DNA from: Streptomyces sp. NBC_00582
Lineage (GTDB): Bacteria; Actinomycetota; Actinomycetes; Streptomycetales; Streptomycetaceae
Direction: 5' to 3'
Assembly: GCF_036345155.1 (NCBI RefSeq)
Contig: NZ_CP107772.1
Coordinates: forward strand, 1,922,001 to 1,986,000
DNA length: 64,000 nt
Of this stretch, positions 53,433-63,341 are shown piece by piece. Both the position numbers and the translations under genes were made by a program. The notes below the pieces were generated by a model, which worked only from the letters and a program-made list of their open reading frames with translations, was not told the DNA's origin and searched no databases. Every line of letters starts with the position of its first letter. Position 1 is the stretch's first letter.

Positions 53433-54392
53433 TCACCTGGGGGTTGCCGGGCGGAAGCGGCGGCGGTATTCCGCGGGGGCCGTGCCCAGGGCCTTGACGA
53501 AGGCGCGGCGCATGGCCTCGGGGGTGCCGTAGCCGCTGGCGCGGGAGATCTCCTCGACGCCGTCGGCGCTGTCCTCCAGGAGACGGCGGGCGTGTTCGAG
53601 GCGGACCCGGTCGACGTAACGGCCGGGCGTGATGCCGGTGTCGGTCCGGAACGCGCGGGCGAAATGGCGGGGCGAGAGCCGGGCACGGGCGGCGAGCGCC
53701 CCCACGCTCAGATCGGCGGCGGGGTGCTCGGTGATCCACTGCTGGACCTCCCTGAGCGGCTCGCGCCGGGCCGTCTGGGCGGCGAGCTGGGCGCTGAACT
53801 GGGCCTGGTTGCCGGGCCTGCGCAGGAAGACGACCAGATGGCGGGCGACGGCCAGCGCCGCGTCCCGGCCGAGGTCCTCCTCGACCAGGGCGAGCGCCAG
53901 GTCGATGCCGGAGGTGACGCCCGCCGAGGTGTAGACGTGACCGTCGCGGACGTAGATCGGATCGGGCTCGACCCGGACGGCTGGATGATCGCGGGCGAGG
54001 GTGTCGCAGTAGGCCCAGTGGGTCGTCACCCGCCGCCCGTCGAGCAACCCGGCCGCGGCCAGCCGGATCGCGCCGGTGCACACCGACACCAGGCGCTCCG
54101 CGCGCGGGGCGTGGGCGCGCAGCCAGTCGGTGAGCTCCGGGAGGTCCCGGCGGGTCCCCCGGCCGCCCGGCACCACGAGGGTGTGCGGGACACGCGCCCG
54201 CGTGAGGGCCTCGTCCGGGACGAGCGTGAGCCCGCTGGAGGTGCGGACCGGGGAACCGTCCAGGGAGGCCGTGCGGACACGGTAGGAGCCCGGTGTGTGG
54301 CGCTCGGCTCCCGTGAAGACCTCCAGGGGGCCGGTGACGTCCAGGCTCTGGACGTCGTCGAACAGGACGACGAGGACGGTTCGCTGCGCCAT
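53433..54392 (-). CDS. GlxA-family AraC-type regulator
   Basis: A 319-residue regulator. A DJ-1/PfpI-like N-terminal domain (about residues 5-185; VSVCTGAIRLAAAGLLDGR holds the elbow cysteine) is joined to an AraC DNA-binding domain (about 215-315; VGALAARARLSPRHFARAFR and AFVKALGTAPAEYRRRFRP). The N-terminus probably senses a metabolite. The likely target is the adjacent DJ-1 enzyme gene. ATG 54392 gives the usual MAQRTVLVVLFDDVQSLDV. Confidence 0.87.
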   Translation of the reverse strand: MAQRTVLVVLFDDVQSLDVTGPLEVFTGAERHTPGSYRVRTASLDGSPVRTSSGLTLVPDEALTRARVPHTLVVPGGRGTRRDLPELTDWLRAHAPRAERLVSVCTGAIRLAAAGLLDGRRVTTHWAYCDTLARDHPAVRVEPDPIYVRDGHVYTSAGVTSGIDLALALVEEDLGRDAALAVARHLVVFLRRPGNQAQFSAQLAAQTARREPLREVQQWITEHPAADLSVGALAARARLSPRHFARAFRTDTGITPGRYVDRVRLEHARRLLEDSADGVEEISRASGYGTPEAMRRAFVKALGTAPAEYRRRFRPATPR

Positions 54393-54556
54393 GCACACGA
54401 TTCTTCGCCGACCGGCCGAGGGCGGCAAGGACGAGTTCCCCACCTTTCCTGCCATGGTGCGGGCGGCATGACCGCGCCCGGCCGAGGTACTCGGAGCACC
54501 CCGGCCGTGAGGCCGGGTGAGGAAAGGCACAGAGAAAACAGAGGAAGGGGAAGTTC

Positions 54557-54688
54557 GTGTTCCGTGCGATCGCTGACGTCCTGCGGCAGATCGGTGGTGC
54601 CGTCGCCACCGTCGTGACGCTGCCCTTCCGGGCGCTGGCCCGGCTCTTCGGCGGTGCCTCGGGCAGCGCGAGGAGCCGCAGGGCCTGA
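54557..54688 (+). CDS. LPFR-motif small protein
   Basis: A 43-residue protein from GTG 54557 (GAGGAAGGGG nine to eighteen bases upstream) to TGA 54688. It reads as an amphipathic helix [19 protein letters not shown], then [14 protein letters not shown], and a basic tail SARSRRA. This matches the pattern of a Streptomyces small-protein family that I recall being named for the LPFR motif. It is alone on the plus strand, 79 bases before tex. A membrane-surface or regulatory role is only a guess. Confidence 0.75.
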   Translation: MFRAIADVLRQIGGAVATVVTLPFRALARLFGGASGSARSRRA

Positions 54689-54767
54689 TGTCGCGCCCTG
54701 GGCCACGACTGTCGGTGCCACCTGCCACAATTGCCGCGCAACCTCAGTGGAGAAGGCGGTACGGGTC

Positions 54768-57164
54768 GTGACCACACCCCTCGTAGGGTCCATCGAAGGC
54801 AGGATCGCCGAGGAGCTCGGCGTACGGGAACGGCAGGTCAAGGCCGCCGTGGAGCTGCTGGACGGCGGCTCGACGGTGCCCTTCATCGCCCGCTACCGCA
54901 AGGAAGCGACCGAGATGCTCGACGACGCGCAGCTGCGCACGATCGAGGAGCGGCTGCGCTATCTGCGGGAGCTGGAGGAGCGGCGGACGGCGATCCTGGA
55001 GTCGGTGCGCGAGCAGGGCAAGCTCACCGAGGCCCTGGAGGCGCAGATCCGCGGTGCCGAGACGAAGGCGCGCCTGGAGGACATCTACCTGCCGTACAAG
55101 CCCAAGCGGCGCACCAAGGCGCAGATCGCCCGCGAGGCGGGTCTGGAGCCGCTGGCCGAGGGCCTGCTCGGGGATCCGGGCGTGGAGCCGCTCGCGGCGG
55201 CGGCCGCGTTCGTCGACGCCGACAAGGGCGTCGCCGATCCGCAGGCCGCGCTGGAGGGCGCGCGGGCGATCCTGACCGAACGCTTCTCGGAGGACGCGGA
55301 CCTGATCGGCGAGCTGCGCGAGCGGATGTGGGTGCGCGGCCGTCTCGCCGCGAAGGTCCGCGACGGCAAGGAGGAGGCGGGCGCGAAGTTCGCCGACTAC
55401 TTCGACTTCGCCGAGCCGTTCACCGAGCTGCCCTCGCACCGGATCCTGGCGCTGCTGCGCGGTGAGAAGGAGGAGGTCCTCGACCTCGTCCTGGAGCCGG
55501 AGGAGCCCACGGAGGGTCCCTCGTCGTACGAGGGGATCGTCGCGTCGCGGTTCGGCATCGCCGAGCGCGGGCGGCCGGGCGACAAGTGGCTGACGGACAC
55601 CGTGCGCTGGGCCTGGCGGACCCGCATCCTCGTCCACCTGGGCATCGACCTGCGGCTGCGGCTGCGGACGGCCGCCGAGGACGAGGCGGTCAACGTGTTC
55701 GCGGCGAACCTGCGCGACCTGCTGCTCGCGGCGCCGGCCGGCACGCGCGCGACGCTGGGTCTGGACCCCGGTTTCCGTACGGGGGTGAAGGTGGCCGTGG
55801 TCGACGCGACCGGCAAGGTCGTCGCGACGGACGTCATCTACCCGCACGTCCCCGCGAACAAGTGGGACGAGGCGCTCGCGAAGCTGGCGCGGCTGGCGAA
55901 GGAGCACGCGGTCGACCTGGTCGCGATCGGCAACGGCACGGCGTCCCGGGAGACCGACAAGCTCGCCGGCGAGCTGATCACCAGGCACCCGGAGCTGAAG
56001 CTCACCAAGGTGATGGTGTCCGAGGCGGGCGCCTCGGTGTACTCGGCGTCCGCGTTCGCCTCGCAGGAGCTGCCCGACATGGACGTCTCGCTGCGCGGCG
56101 CGGTCTCCATCGCGCGCCGGCTGCAGGACCCGCTCGCCGAGCTGGTGAAGATCGACCCGAAGTCGATCGGCGTCGGCCAGTACCAGCACGACCTGTCCGA
56201 GGTGAAGCTGTCGCGTTCGCTGGACGCGGTGGTGGAGGACTGTGTGAACGGCGTCGGCGTGGACGTCAACACGGCCTCGGCGCCGCTGCTCGCCCGGGTC
56301 TCCGGGATCACCTCCGGTCTCGCCGAGAACATCGTGGCGCACCGGGACGCCAACGGGCCGTTCACGTCGCGTACGGAGCTGAAGAAGGTGCCGCGGCTCG
56401 GCCCCAAGGCGTACGAGCAGTGTGCGGGCTTCCTGCGGATCCGCGGCGGCTCCGACCCGCTGGACGCCTCCAGCGTGCACCCCGAGGCGTATCCCGTGGT
56501 CCGGCGGATGGTGAAGACCTCCGGCCAGGAGGTGGCCTCCCTCATCGGCAACACGGGGGCGCTGCGCTCGCTGCGGCCGGCGGACTTCGTGGACGACACC
56601 TTCGGTCTGCCGACCGTGACCGACATCCTCAAGGAGCTGGAGAAGCCGGGACGCGACCCGCGGCCCGCCTTCAAGACGGCCAGCTTCAAGGAGGGCGTGG
56701 AGAAGATCTCCGACCTCGCGCCCGGGATGGTCCTGGAGGGCGTCGTGACGAACGTGGCGGCCTTCGGGGCGTTCATCGACGTCGGCGTCCACCAGGACGG
56801 GCTGGCGCATGTCTCGGCGCTGTCGAAGACGTTCGTCAAGGACCCGCGGGACGTGGTCAAGCCGGGTGACATCGTCAAGGTGAAGGTCCTCGACGTCGAC
56901 ATCCCGCGCAAGCGGATCTCGCTCACCCTCCGCCTGGACGACGAGGCGGCACCCCAGGGCCAGGACCGCTCCTCCGGCGGGGGCCGCCCCCAGCGGGGCG
57001 GCGGACGCCCGCCGCAGCAGCGCCAGCAGGGCGACCGCCGCGGCGGCAACGGGGGCCAGCGCGGCGGCGCCGGCACCCGCCAGACCCCGCCCCCGGCCAA
57101 CAGCGCGATGGCCGACGCCCTACGCCGAGCGGGCCTCCTGGACCCGAAGAAGGGCCGCAGCTGA
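54768..57164 (+). CDS. tex: Tex-family RNA-binding transcription accessory protein
   Basis: A 798-residue nucleic-acid-binding protein. The N-terminal helical domain has [21 protein letters not shown] YqgF/RNase H-like domain follows near residue 330 ([20 protein letters not shown]), then helix-hairpin-helix motifs ([17 protein letters not shown]) and a C-terminal S1 RNA-binding domain ([20 protein letters not shown]). A Gly/Arg-rich tail after residue 740 is unlike most Tex proteins and may strengthen RNA binding. The GTG at 54768 has GGAGAAGG upstream. GTG 54747 is the alternative. Tex is linked to transcription and RNA handling. Confidence 0.92.
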   Translation: MTTPLVGSIEGRIAEELGVRERQVKAAVELLDGGSTVPFIARYRKEATEMLDDAQLRTIEERLRYLRELEERRTAILESVREQGKLTEALEAQIRGAETKARLEDIYLPYKPKRRTKAQIAREAGLEPLAEGLLGDPGVEPLAAAAAFVDADKGVADPQAALEGARAILTERFSEDADLIGELRERMWVRGRLAAKVRDGKEEAGAKFADYFDFAEPFTELPSHRILALLRGEKEEVLDLVLEPEEPTEGPSSYEGIVASRFGIAERGRPGDKWLTDTVRWAWRTRILVHLGIDLRLRLRTAAEDEAVNVFAANLRDLLLAAPAGTRATLGLDPGFRTGVKVAVVDATGKVVATDVIYPHVPANKWDEALAKLARLAKEHAVDLVAIGNGTASRETDKLAGELITRHPELKLTKVMVSEAGASVYSASAFASQELPDMDVSLRGAVSIARRLQDPLAELVKIDPKSIGVGQYQHDLSEVKLSRSLDAVVEDCVNGVGVDVNTASAPLLARVSGITSGLAENIVAHRDANGPFTSRTELKKVPRLGPKAYEQCAGFLRIRGGSDPLDASSVHPEAYPVVRRMVKTSGQEVASLIGNTGALRSLRPADFVDDTFGLPTVTDILKELEKPGRDPRPAFKTASFKEGVEKISDLAPGMVLEGVVTNVAAFGAFIDVGVHQDGLAHVSALSKTFVKDPRDVVKPGDIVKVKVLDVDIPRKRISLTLRLDDEAAPQGQDRSSGGGRPQRGGGRPPQQRQQGDRRGGNGGQRGGAGTRQTPPPANSAMADALRRAGLLDPKKGRS

Positions 57165-57227
57165 GAGAGGCGCTGAACGGGCCCTGGTGTCTTGCCGGGG
57201 CCCGCCCGCCGGGGCGAAGCCCCGAAA

Positions 57228-57268
57228 GGGGCGCGGGGAACCGCGCGACCAGCCACAACGCACCCGCA
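57228..57268. repeat. Dispersed Streptomyces intergenic repeat, copy 1
   Basis: GGGGCGCGGGGAACCGCGCG followed by ACCAGCCACAACGCACCCGCA. It is about 85 percent identical to 63719-63759. Both copies are in convergent intergenic spaces. The preceding CGGGGC-GAA-GCCCCG hairpin (57210-57224) may end tex. Confidence 0.7.
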
Positions 57269-57322
57269 CCCGCACCCGCATCCGACGAACCGCGGCCGCC
57301 GCGCCCCGCTCCGGCCCAGCGC

Positions 57323-58963
57323 CTAGCGTTCCGTCACCTTGCCGGAGGCCACCTCCAGCCGGCGCGTCACCTGGACCGCGTCCAGCATGCGCCGGTCGTG
57401 GGTGACCAGCAGGAGCGTGCCCTCATAGGCGTCGAGGGCGGACTCCAGCTGTTCGATGGCCGGGAGGTCGAGATGGTTCGTGGGCTCGTCGAGGACGAGG
57501 AGGTTGACGCCGCGCCCCTGGAGGAGGGCCAGGGCGGAGCGGGTGCGTTCCCCGGGTGACAGGGTGGCCGCCGGACGCAGGACGTGGTCCGATTTCAGAC
57601 CGAACTTGGCCAGCAGGGTGCGCACTTCGACCGGTTCGGTGTCGGGTACGGCCGCGCAGAAGGCGTCCAGCAGGGACTCCGAGCCGTGGAACAGCTTGCG
57701 CGCCTGGTCGACCTCGCCGACCAGGACCCCCGATCCGAGCGCCGCGTGCCCCGCGTCCAGCGGCACGCGTCCCAGCAGCGCGCCGAGCAGCGTCGACTTG
57801 CCCGCCCCGTTCGCGCCGGTGACCGCGACCCGGTCCGCCCAGTCGATCTGCAGTGTCACCGGACCGAAGGTGAAGTCCCCCCGCCGTACCTCCGCCTCCC
57901 GCAGCGTGGCCACGACCGCGCCGGAGCGCGGGGCCGAGGCGATCTCCATCCGCAGATCCCACTCCTTGCGGGGCTCCTCGACGACCTCCAGCCGTTCGAT
58001 CATGCGCTGGGTCTGCCGTGCCTTCGCGGCCTGCTTCTCGCTGGCCTCGCTGCGGAACTTGCGGCCGATCTTGTCGTTGTCGTTGCTCGCCTTGCGGCGG
58101 GCGTTCTTCACGCCCTTGTCCATCCAGGAACGCTGCATCTGCGCGCGGTCCTGGAGCGCGGCGCGCTTGTCGGCGTACTCCTCGTAGTCCTCGCGCGCGT
58201 GCCGGCGGGCCACGTCCCGCTCCTCCAGATAGGCGTCGTAGCCGCCGCCGTAGAGGTTGATCCGCTGCTGGGCGAGGTCGAGTTCGAGGACCTTGGTGAC
58301 GGTGCGTGTGAGGAACTCGCGGTCGTGGCTGACGACGACGGTGCCCGCGCGCAGCCCGGTCACGAAGCGTTCGAGCCGCTCCAGGCCGTCGAGGTCGAGG
58401 TCGTTGGTGGGCTCGTCGAGGAGGAAGACGTCGTAGCGGGACAGCAGCAGCGAGGCGAGGCCCGCGCGGGCGGCCTGGCCGCCGGACAGGGCCGTCATCG
58501 GCTGGTCCAGGCCCACGCCGAGGCCCAGGGAGCCGGCGATCTCCTCGGCGCGTTCGTCGAGGTCCGCGCCGCCGAGGTCCAGCCAGCGCTCCAGGCTCGT
58601 CGCGTACGCGTCGTCCGCCCCCGGTGCGCCGTCCACCAGGGCCTGGGTCGCCTCGTCCATGGTCCGCTGGGCCTCGGCGACCCCGGTGCGGCGGGCGAGG
58701 AACTCCCGGACGGACTCGCCGGGGCGGCGCTCCGGCTCCTGGGGCAGATGGCCGACGGTCGCCGTGGGCGGGGAGAGCCTGAGCTCGCCCTGCTCGGGCG
58801 CGACGAGCCCGGCGAGCAGCCTGAGCAGCGTGGACTTGCCCGCGCCGTTGGCACCGACCAGCCCGATCACGTCACCGGGCGCGACGACGAGGTCCAGCCC
58901 GGAGAAGAGGGAGCGGTCGCCGTGTCCGGCGGCGAGGTTCTTGACGACGAGGGTGGCGGTCAC
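57323..58963 (-). CDS. ABC-F family ATPase
   Basis: A 546-residue soluble protein with two ABC domains and no membrane part. The first domain has Walker A GLVGANGAGKSTLLRLLAGL, signature LSGGQAARAGLASLLLSRYD and LLDEPTNDLDLDGL. The second has VTGANGAGKSTLLGALLG, LSPGERTRSALALL and VLDEPTNHLDLPA. A charged linker (DYEEYADKRAALQDRAQMQR) joins them. ABC-F proteins act on ribosomes in translation or antibiotic protection. Which role applies cannot be read here. The GTG start 58963 is 91 bases from the divergent oxidase gene. Confidence 0.88.
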   Translation of the reverse strand: MTATLVVKNLAAGHGDRSLFSGLDLVVAPGDVIGLVGANGAGKSTLLRLLAGLVAPEQGELRLSPPTATVGHLPQEPERRPGESVREFLARRTGVAEAQRTMDEATQALVDGAPGADDAYATSLERWLDLGGADLDERAEEIAGSLGLGVGLDQPMTALSGGQAARAGLASLLLSRYDVFLLDEPTNDLDLDGLERLERFVTGLRAGTVVVSHDREFLTRTVTKVLELDLAQQRINLYGGGYDAYLEERDVARRHAREDYEEYADKRAALQDRAQMQRSWMDKGVKNARRKASNDNDKIGRKFRSEASEKQAAKARQTQRMIERLEVVEEPRKEWDLRMEIASAPRSGAVVATLREAEVRRGDFTFGPVTLQIDWADRVAVTGANGAGKSTLLGALLGRVPLDAGHAALGSGVLVGEVDQARKLFHGSESLLDAFCAAVPDTEPVEVRTLLAKFGLKSDHVLRPAATLSPGERTRSALALLQGRGVNLLVLDEPTNHLDLPAIEQLESALDAYEGTLLLVTHDRRMLDAVQVTRRLEVASGKVTER

Positions 58964-59054
58964 AGGTCGTAGATCCTAGTGGCCCCGGGGAGGACCGGGC
59001 TCCCGGGTATCGGCGCTCTCGCCGTACCCCCCTCCCCTCGGCTACCGTCCGCCC

Positions 59055-60023
59055 GTGGACAGTCGTGGGCAGGACGAGGTGGTCGTGATCGGCGGCGGGG
59101 TCATCGGGCTGACGACCGCCCTGGTCCTCGCCGAGCGCGGCCGGCGGGTGCGGGTGTGGACGCGGGACCCGGTGGAGCGCACCACCTCGGCCGTGGCCGG
59201 TGCGCTGTGGTGGCCGTACCACATCGAGCCGATGGCGTCGGCGCGGCGCTGGGCGCTGCGCTCGCTGGAGGTGTACGCGGAGCTGGCCGAGCGGCCCGGG
59301 GAGACCGGGGTGCGGCTGGCCGACGGGGTGATGGGTGACACGGACCTCGCGGACGTCGAGAGCTGGGCCGCGGACCGGCTGCCCGTGCTGCGCCGGGCCA
59401 CCGAGGAGGAGTACGGGGCGGGGCCGGCCGTCTGGGCGCGGCTGCCGCTGATCGACATGGCGGTGCATCTGCCGTGGCTGCGGGAGCGGCTGCGGCGGGC
59501 GGGCGGCTCGGTCGAGGAGCGTACGGCGACCGAGCCGGCCGAGGCCGCGGCGCCGGTCGTCGTCAACTGCACGGGCCTGGGCGCACGGGAACTGGTCGGC
59601 GACCTGTCGGTGCGGCCCCAGCGGGGCCAGCTCGTCGTCGTGGAGAACCCCGGCATCGACACCTGGATCGTCTCCGCCGGCCGGGACGGCGCGCCCGCGT
59701 ATCTCTTCCCGCAGCCGGGACGACTGCTGCTGGGCGGTACGGCCGAGGACGACGCCTGGTCGATGGACCCGGACCCGGCGGTCGCCGAGGGGATCGTACG
59801 GCGCTGTGCGGAGCTGCGCCCCGAGGTCGCCGGGGCACGGATCCTGGACCACCGGGTGGGCCTGCGCCCGGTGCGGCCCGCGGTGCGGCTGGAGCGGACG
59901 ACGCTGCCGGACGGACGGCTCCTGGTGCACCACTACGGCCACGGCGGCGCGGGCGTGACGGTGGCCTGGGGTTGCGCGGAGGAGGCGGCCACCTTGGCCA
60001 CCCCCTCGACTGCGACGCCCTAG
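59055..60023 (+). CDS. D-amino-acid oxidase-like FAD enzyme
   Basis: A 322-residue FAD-dependent oxidoreductase of the DAO family. The dinucleotide-binding motif is VVVIGGGVIGLTTALVLAER. AGALWWPYHIEPM and the C-terminal VHHYGHGGAGVTVAWGCAEE match D-amino-acid oxidase, and LPDGRLLVHHYGHGG includes the flavin loop. The GTG start 59055 gives normal length. The stop TAG (60021-60023) is inside the CTAG duplicated by the IS701 insertion. The substrate is likely a neutral D-amino acid by family only. Confidence 0.85.
   Translation: MDSRGQDEVVVIGGGVIGLTTALVLAERGRRVRVWTRDPVERTTSAVAGALWWPYHIEPMASARRWALRSLEVYAELAERPGETGVRLADGVMGDTDLADVESWAADRLPVLRRATEEEYGAGPAVWARLPLIDMAVHLPWLRERLRRAGGSVEERTATEPAEAAAPVVVNCTGLGARELVGDLSVRPQRGQLVVVENPGIDTWIVSAGRDGAPAYLFPQPGRLLLGGTAEDDAWSMDPDPAVAEGIVRRCAELRPEVAGARILDHRVGLRPVRPAVRLERTTLPDGRLLVHHYGHGGAGVTVAWGCAEEAATLATPSTATP
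60020..60023. repeat. Target-site duplication CTAG, left copy of the IS701 element
   Basis: CTAG recurs at 63714-63717 just outside the other end. TAG here is the stop codon of the oxidase gene, so the coding sequence is unaffected. Confidence 0.85.
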
Positions 60024-60134
60024 TAGGGCCTGGTCAGGTTCGTATGGGGGTGGGTATGTCGCGGTGGCAGGTGGGGCAGGCACCGTTCCAGGTGGCGAGG
60101 AGTGTCTGGAGGTCGCGGACGACCTGGTAGAGGC

Positions 60135-61093
60135 TCAGGCCTGCACGGCGTCTTTTGGGTCTCGTGCCAGTCGTTGCAGGGTGCAGAAGGCGTGGGCGGC
60201 GGAGACGAGGGTGACGTGGTGGTGCCAGCCGTTCCAGGTGCGGCCCTCGAAGTGGGCAAGTCCCAGGGCCTGTTTCATCTCGCGGTAGTCGTGCTCGATG
60301 CGCCAGCGCAGCTTGGCCAGCCGCACCAAAGTGGCCAGCGGCATCCCGGAGGGCAGGTCTGAGAGCCAGAACTGCACCGGTTCGGGTTCAGTGGCGGGCC
60401 ACTCGGCCAGCAGCCAGCATTCGGGCAGTTCAGGACCGTCGCTGGTCTTGCGGACGCCTCGTCCGGCGGGTCGCACGCGTAGCGCCACGAACCGCGAGTA
60501 CATGCGTTTGAAGGCGCTGATCGACTTGCCGGGCCGGGAGCCTTCCCTCCAGGACACCGGCCTGGCAGCTGCCCGCCCGGCTGCGATGACCCGCTCTTTC
60601 ATGGTCTGCGCAGGCTCGGGGTACTGCATTGCCGGTGGCCGGCCAGTGCCCGCGTAAGCGGGCTGGACGGGCCGGGCATCGGCCGGATGAGCGGTGTGGC
60701 GGGAGGAAATGCCCACCACATAGGGCAGGTTGCGTTCTTCCAGGCCGTGGCGGAAAGCGGCGGCATCCCCGTAACCGGCGTCCGTGACGACCAGGGGAAT
60801 GTCGATGCCCCACGACCGGGTCTCGTCGATCATGTCCAGGGCCAGCTGCCACTTCTCCACATGCCCCACCCGGTCGGGGATGCCGCAGCGGGTGCGGCGG
60901 GCGACCTTGTCCGGGTCCGCCTCCGCAGAGGCCGGATCCCAGGACGCGGGCAGGAACAGTCGCCAGTTCACCGCAGCCGAGGCATGATCCCGGGCCAGAT
61001 GCAGCGACACCCCGACCTGGCATTTGGTGACCTTGCCCGCGGTGCCGGTGTACTGCCGCGACACACACGCCGAGGCGTCCCCGTCCTTCAAGA
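60135..61093 (-). CDS. IS701 transposase, 3' exon
   Basis: The C-terminal part of the transposase (319 codons after joining). It starts with the end of the disrupted codon (TC), then LKDGDASACVSRQYTGTAGK. It carries the second catalytic Asp in VVTDAGYGDAAAFRHGLEER and the Glu region WRIEHDYREMKQALGLAHFEGRTW. The exon ends at 60135. Upstream of 61093 the frame is lost into the intron. Alone it cannot make an active transposase because the first catalytic Asp is in the 5' exon; splicing is required. Confidence 0.85.
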
Positions 61094-61156
61094 GTTGGGT
61101 CGGGGACGGGACGCCATGCACCCTCTCGGGTGTCGGTTTTCCCATCCCCGCCCGCC

Positions 61157-61191
61157 GAACCGGACGTGCCCGTTGGCCGAGCATCCGGCTC
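61157..61191 (-). ncRNA. Group II intron domain V
   Basis: On the minus strand GAGCCGGATGC pairs with GCACGTCCGGTTC around a loop, with the catalytic AGC near the 5' base of the stem (GAGCCG). This is the most conserved part of group II intron RNA. Confidence 0.8.
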
Positions 61192-61209
61192 TCCACGTGA
61201 TCCGATGGA

Positions 61210-62739
61210 TCAGGCGAGGTATTCACTGACCTGACCGACGAAGGCCACATCGTCGTGGCTGGTCCGGCGGAAGCGAGCCCCGCGTGGATCGACCTCGTCG
61301 ATGTTGTAGGGCGTGCTGATCTGCGCTCCGCGGAAGCGGTAGCGTTCGACCTTCATCTTCGCCGGGTTGTAGAGAACGATCCCGCCCTCTGCGATGCTGT
61401 CCGCTGGGAAATATCGGCGTCGCATCTGTTTCCAGGTCATGCGGGGGTGCTTGCGGCGAATCCAGAGATTCATTCTCCGCCACGCGTACCAGCCGAGGTA
61501 CGAGAACGTCTTCTTCGAGACGCCGTAGCGGAAATAGGCTGCCCAGCCCCGAAGAACCGGGTTGACCGCCCGCAGCACCTCCTCCAACGAGAGCGAGGTC
61601 ATACCACGCCCCGTCAACTTCTTGATCTTGTGCATCACCGATGCCAAAGCCTGCTTGGCCGGAATGGTGAGCACAACACGACGACCTCCGCCCCAGGGCC
61701 TGCGCTGGATGTGGAAGCCCAGGAAGACGAACCCGTCGTCGATGTGTGTGATGTGGGTCTTCTCGTCCGAAAGGGTCATCTTCAGCCTGTTGGCCAGCAG
61801 CACACCGATCTCCGTCTTCAGTGCTTCAGCCTCTTCCCTCGTGCCGTGCACAAGCACTACGAAGTCATCGGCGTAACGCACCAGCCGGAAGTTCGGCAGT
61901 CCCTTGCGACGCCGATGCTGCCGACGCCAGGCCGGGGTCATCTCGATGTCCCAGATCCGCGAGAAATGCCGGTCCAGGACGGAGAGATAGATGTTCGCCA
62001 ACAGCGGTGAGACGACTCCTCCTTGCGGAGTTCCGGTGAGGGACTCCGCGAATCCACCCTGCAATTCGACAACTCCGGTCCGCAGAAACGCGCTGACCAG
62101 CCGCAGAACCTTGCGGTCCTTGACGCGCTCGGCCACCAGGTCCATTAGGACGTGGTGATCGACGTTGTCGAAGCAAGCCTTGATGTCGCCCTCGATGACC
62201 CACTCGTAGTTCGACGGCTTACTGGTGAAGTGGTGGATCTCGGCGATGGCATCCTGAGCCCGACGTCCAGGCCGGTATCCGTAACTGGATGGATAGAAAT
62301 CGGTTTCGAAGATCGGTTCCAGGACCAGCTTGAGAGCCATCTGCGCCACCCGGTCGCGCAGAGTCGGGATACCCAAGTAACGAACCTTTCCGTTCTTCTT
62401 GGGAATCACCGCCTGCTTGACCGGAAGCGCCGTGAAAGACCCGTCCTTGAGCGAAGAGCGAAGCTCCTCCAGGAACGGAATCAATCCATGACGTTCCTCG
62501 ACGTGATAACGGGTGACCCCATCCACGCCCGCTGTCCTGGCACCCCGGTTGCCAGAGACCCGTTCCCAGGCCACCAATAATGTGGCCTGATCACAGATCA
62601 AGTTGAATACATCATCGAACCGGCGATCCGGTTCGGCCCTTGCCCATCGGTGCAGCTTGATCTGGTGATCGAGTACCCGTCGCTCAGCCGTCATACTGCC
62701 CGGCCAAGTTGTTGTCGACGGCACGTCGTTATTCAACAA
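61210..62739 (-). CDS. Group II intron reverse transcriptase/maturase
   Basis: A 509-residue intron-encoded protein needed for splicing and mobility. Reverse-transcriptase blocks are visible: VIPKKNGKVRYLGIPTLRDR, YPSSYGYRPGRRAQDAI, GTPQGGVVSPLLANIYL, and the catalytic FRLVRYADDFVVLVHG (YADD). Maturase domain X follows (LEEVLRAVNPVLRGWAAYFR). No C-terminal HNH endonuclease motif follows; the tail is short. TTG 62739 has GGGGAGGAACG upstream and gives full length. ATG 62694 is an alternative. Intact motifs suggest an active enzyme. Confidence 0.92.
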   Translation of the reverse strand: MLNNDVPSTTTWPGSMTAERRVLDHQIKLHRWARAEPDRRFDDVFNLICDQATLLVAWERVSGNRGARTAGVDGVTRYHVEERHGLIPFLEELRSSLKDGSFTALPVKQAVIPKKNGKVRYLGIPTLRDRVAQMALKLVLEPIFETDFYPSSYGYRPGRRAQDAIAEIHHFTSKPSNYEWVIEGDIKACFDNVDHHVLMDLVAERVKDRKVLRLVSAFLRTGVVELQGGFAESLTGTPQGGVVSPLLANIYLSVLDRHFSRIWDIEMTPAWRRQHRRRKGLPNFRLVRYADDFVVLVHGTREEAEALKTEIGVLLANRLKMTLSDEKTHITHIDDGFVFLGFHIQRRPWGGGRRVVLTIPAKQALASVMHKIKKLTGRGMTSLSLEEVLRAVNPVLRGWAAYFRYGVSKKTFSYLGWYAWRRMNLWIRRKHPRMTWKQMRRRYFPADSIAEGGIVLYNPAKMKVERYRFRGAQISTPYNIDEVDPRGARFRRTSHDDVAFVGQVSEYLA

Positions 62740-63341
62740 CGTTCCTCCCCGACAGCAGTCCTGCTGCTATCACGCTGCCGCCCTTTCCCGTGTGACCGGC
62801 TTTCCCGGCCTCTGAGTACTACGGCGACTCCGCCACGATCTGGCGTCATCAGCGGGCATTGCGCCTGCCCGCCGCCCGGCCGGCTGCCGGACGGGGAGGG
62901 CGATGCCAGATCGCTTCCCACGTTCACTGAGAATCTTTGCGACGGCTTCGGTGCCCGGCTTTACCCCGGCAGCATCGCCACGGACCGCATATCGCAGGAT
63001 TGGTCCGGGCCTCCCGACGTGCCACAAGCTAAGGACGTCAGGAGAGGAGAGGCCACCGGATAGAGCACTCTCCAGCACTGCAGCGCGGTCCATCCACCAG
63101 ATTTGGCAGACCGCTGACGACTCACGGGGCTTCAACCACCGGTTCAGTTTCCTTGCACCCATTCCGTCTTCGCTTGCGGGCACGAACCATCTGGTGGTCT
63201 CGGTTCGCCCCTACGTTGTCGAGGCCGCTTCCAGCTTCACCCCAACCCAGGGTTCCGCCTGCCTCCAGCTTCAGCCAGTCACTGCGATGACCAGCGGCGG
63301 GTTCTCCCTCCCGCTCGATTCCTCAGCGCCTCGTGGCGCAC

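Larger units (their letters stand above)
61094..63341 (-). mobile_element. Group II intron inside the IS701 transposase gene
   Basis: The 5' end GTGCGCC (from 63341) fits the group II GUGYG rule and the 3' end CCGACCCAAC ends in AC at 61094. A domain V hairpin (61157-61191) follows the reverse-transcriptase ORF by 19 bases, with a domain VI-like stem after it. The last eight exon bases CACCGGTT pair with AACCGGTG at 63144-63137, about 200 bases into the intron, a candidate EBS1-IBS1 pairing. Exact removal joins GGT-T to TC-TTG, restoring GFLKDG. The region 62740-63341 is intron RNA domains I-IV, with no gene recognised. Confidence 0.87.

Noticed and set aside
61255..62010. Plus-strand open frames opposite the intron reverse transcriptase
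   Set aside because: No motif; the minus strand has the YADD reverse transcriptase.
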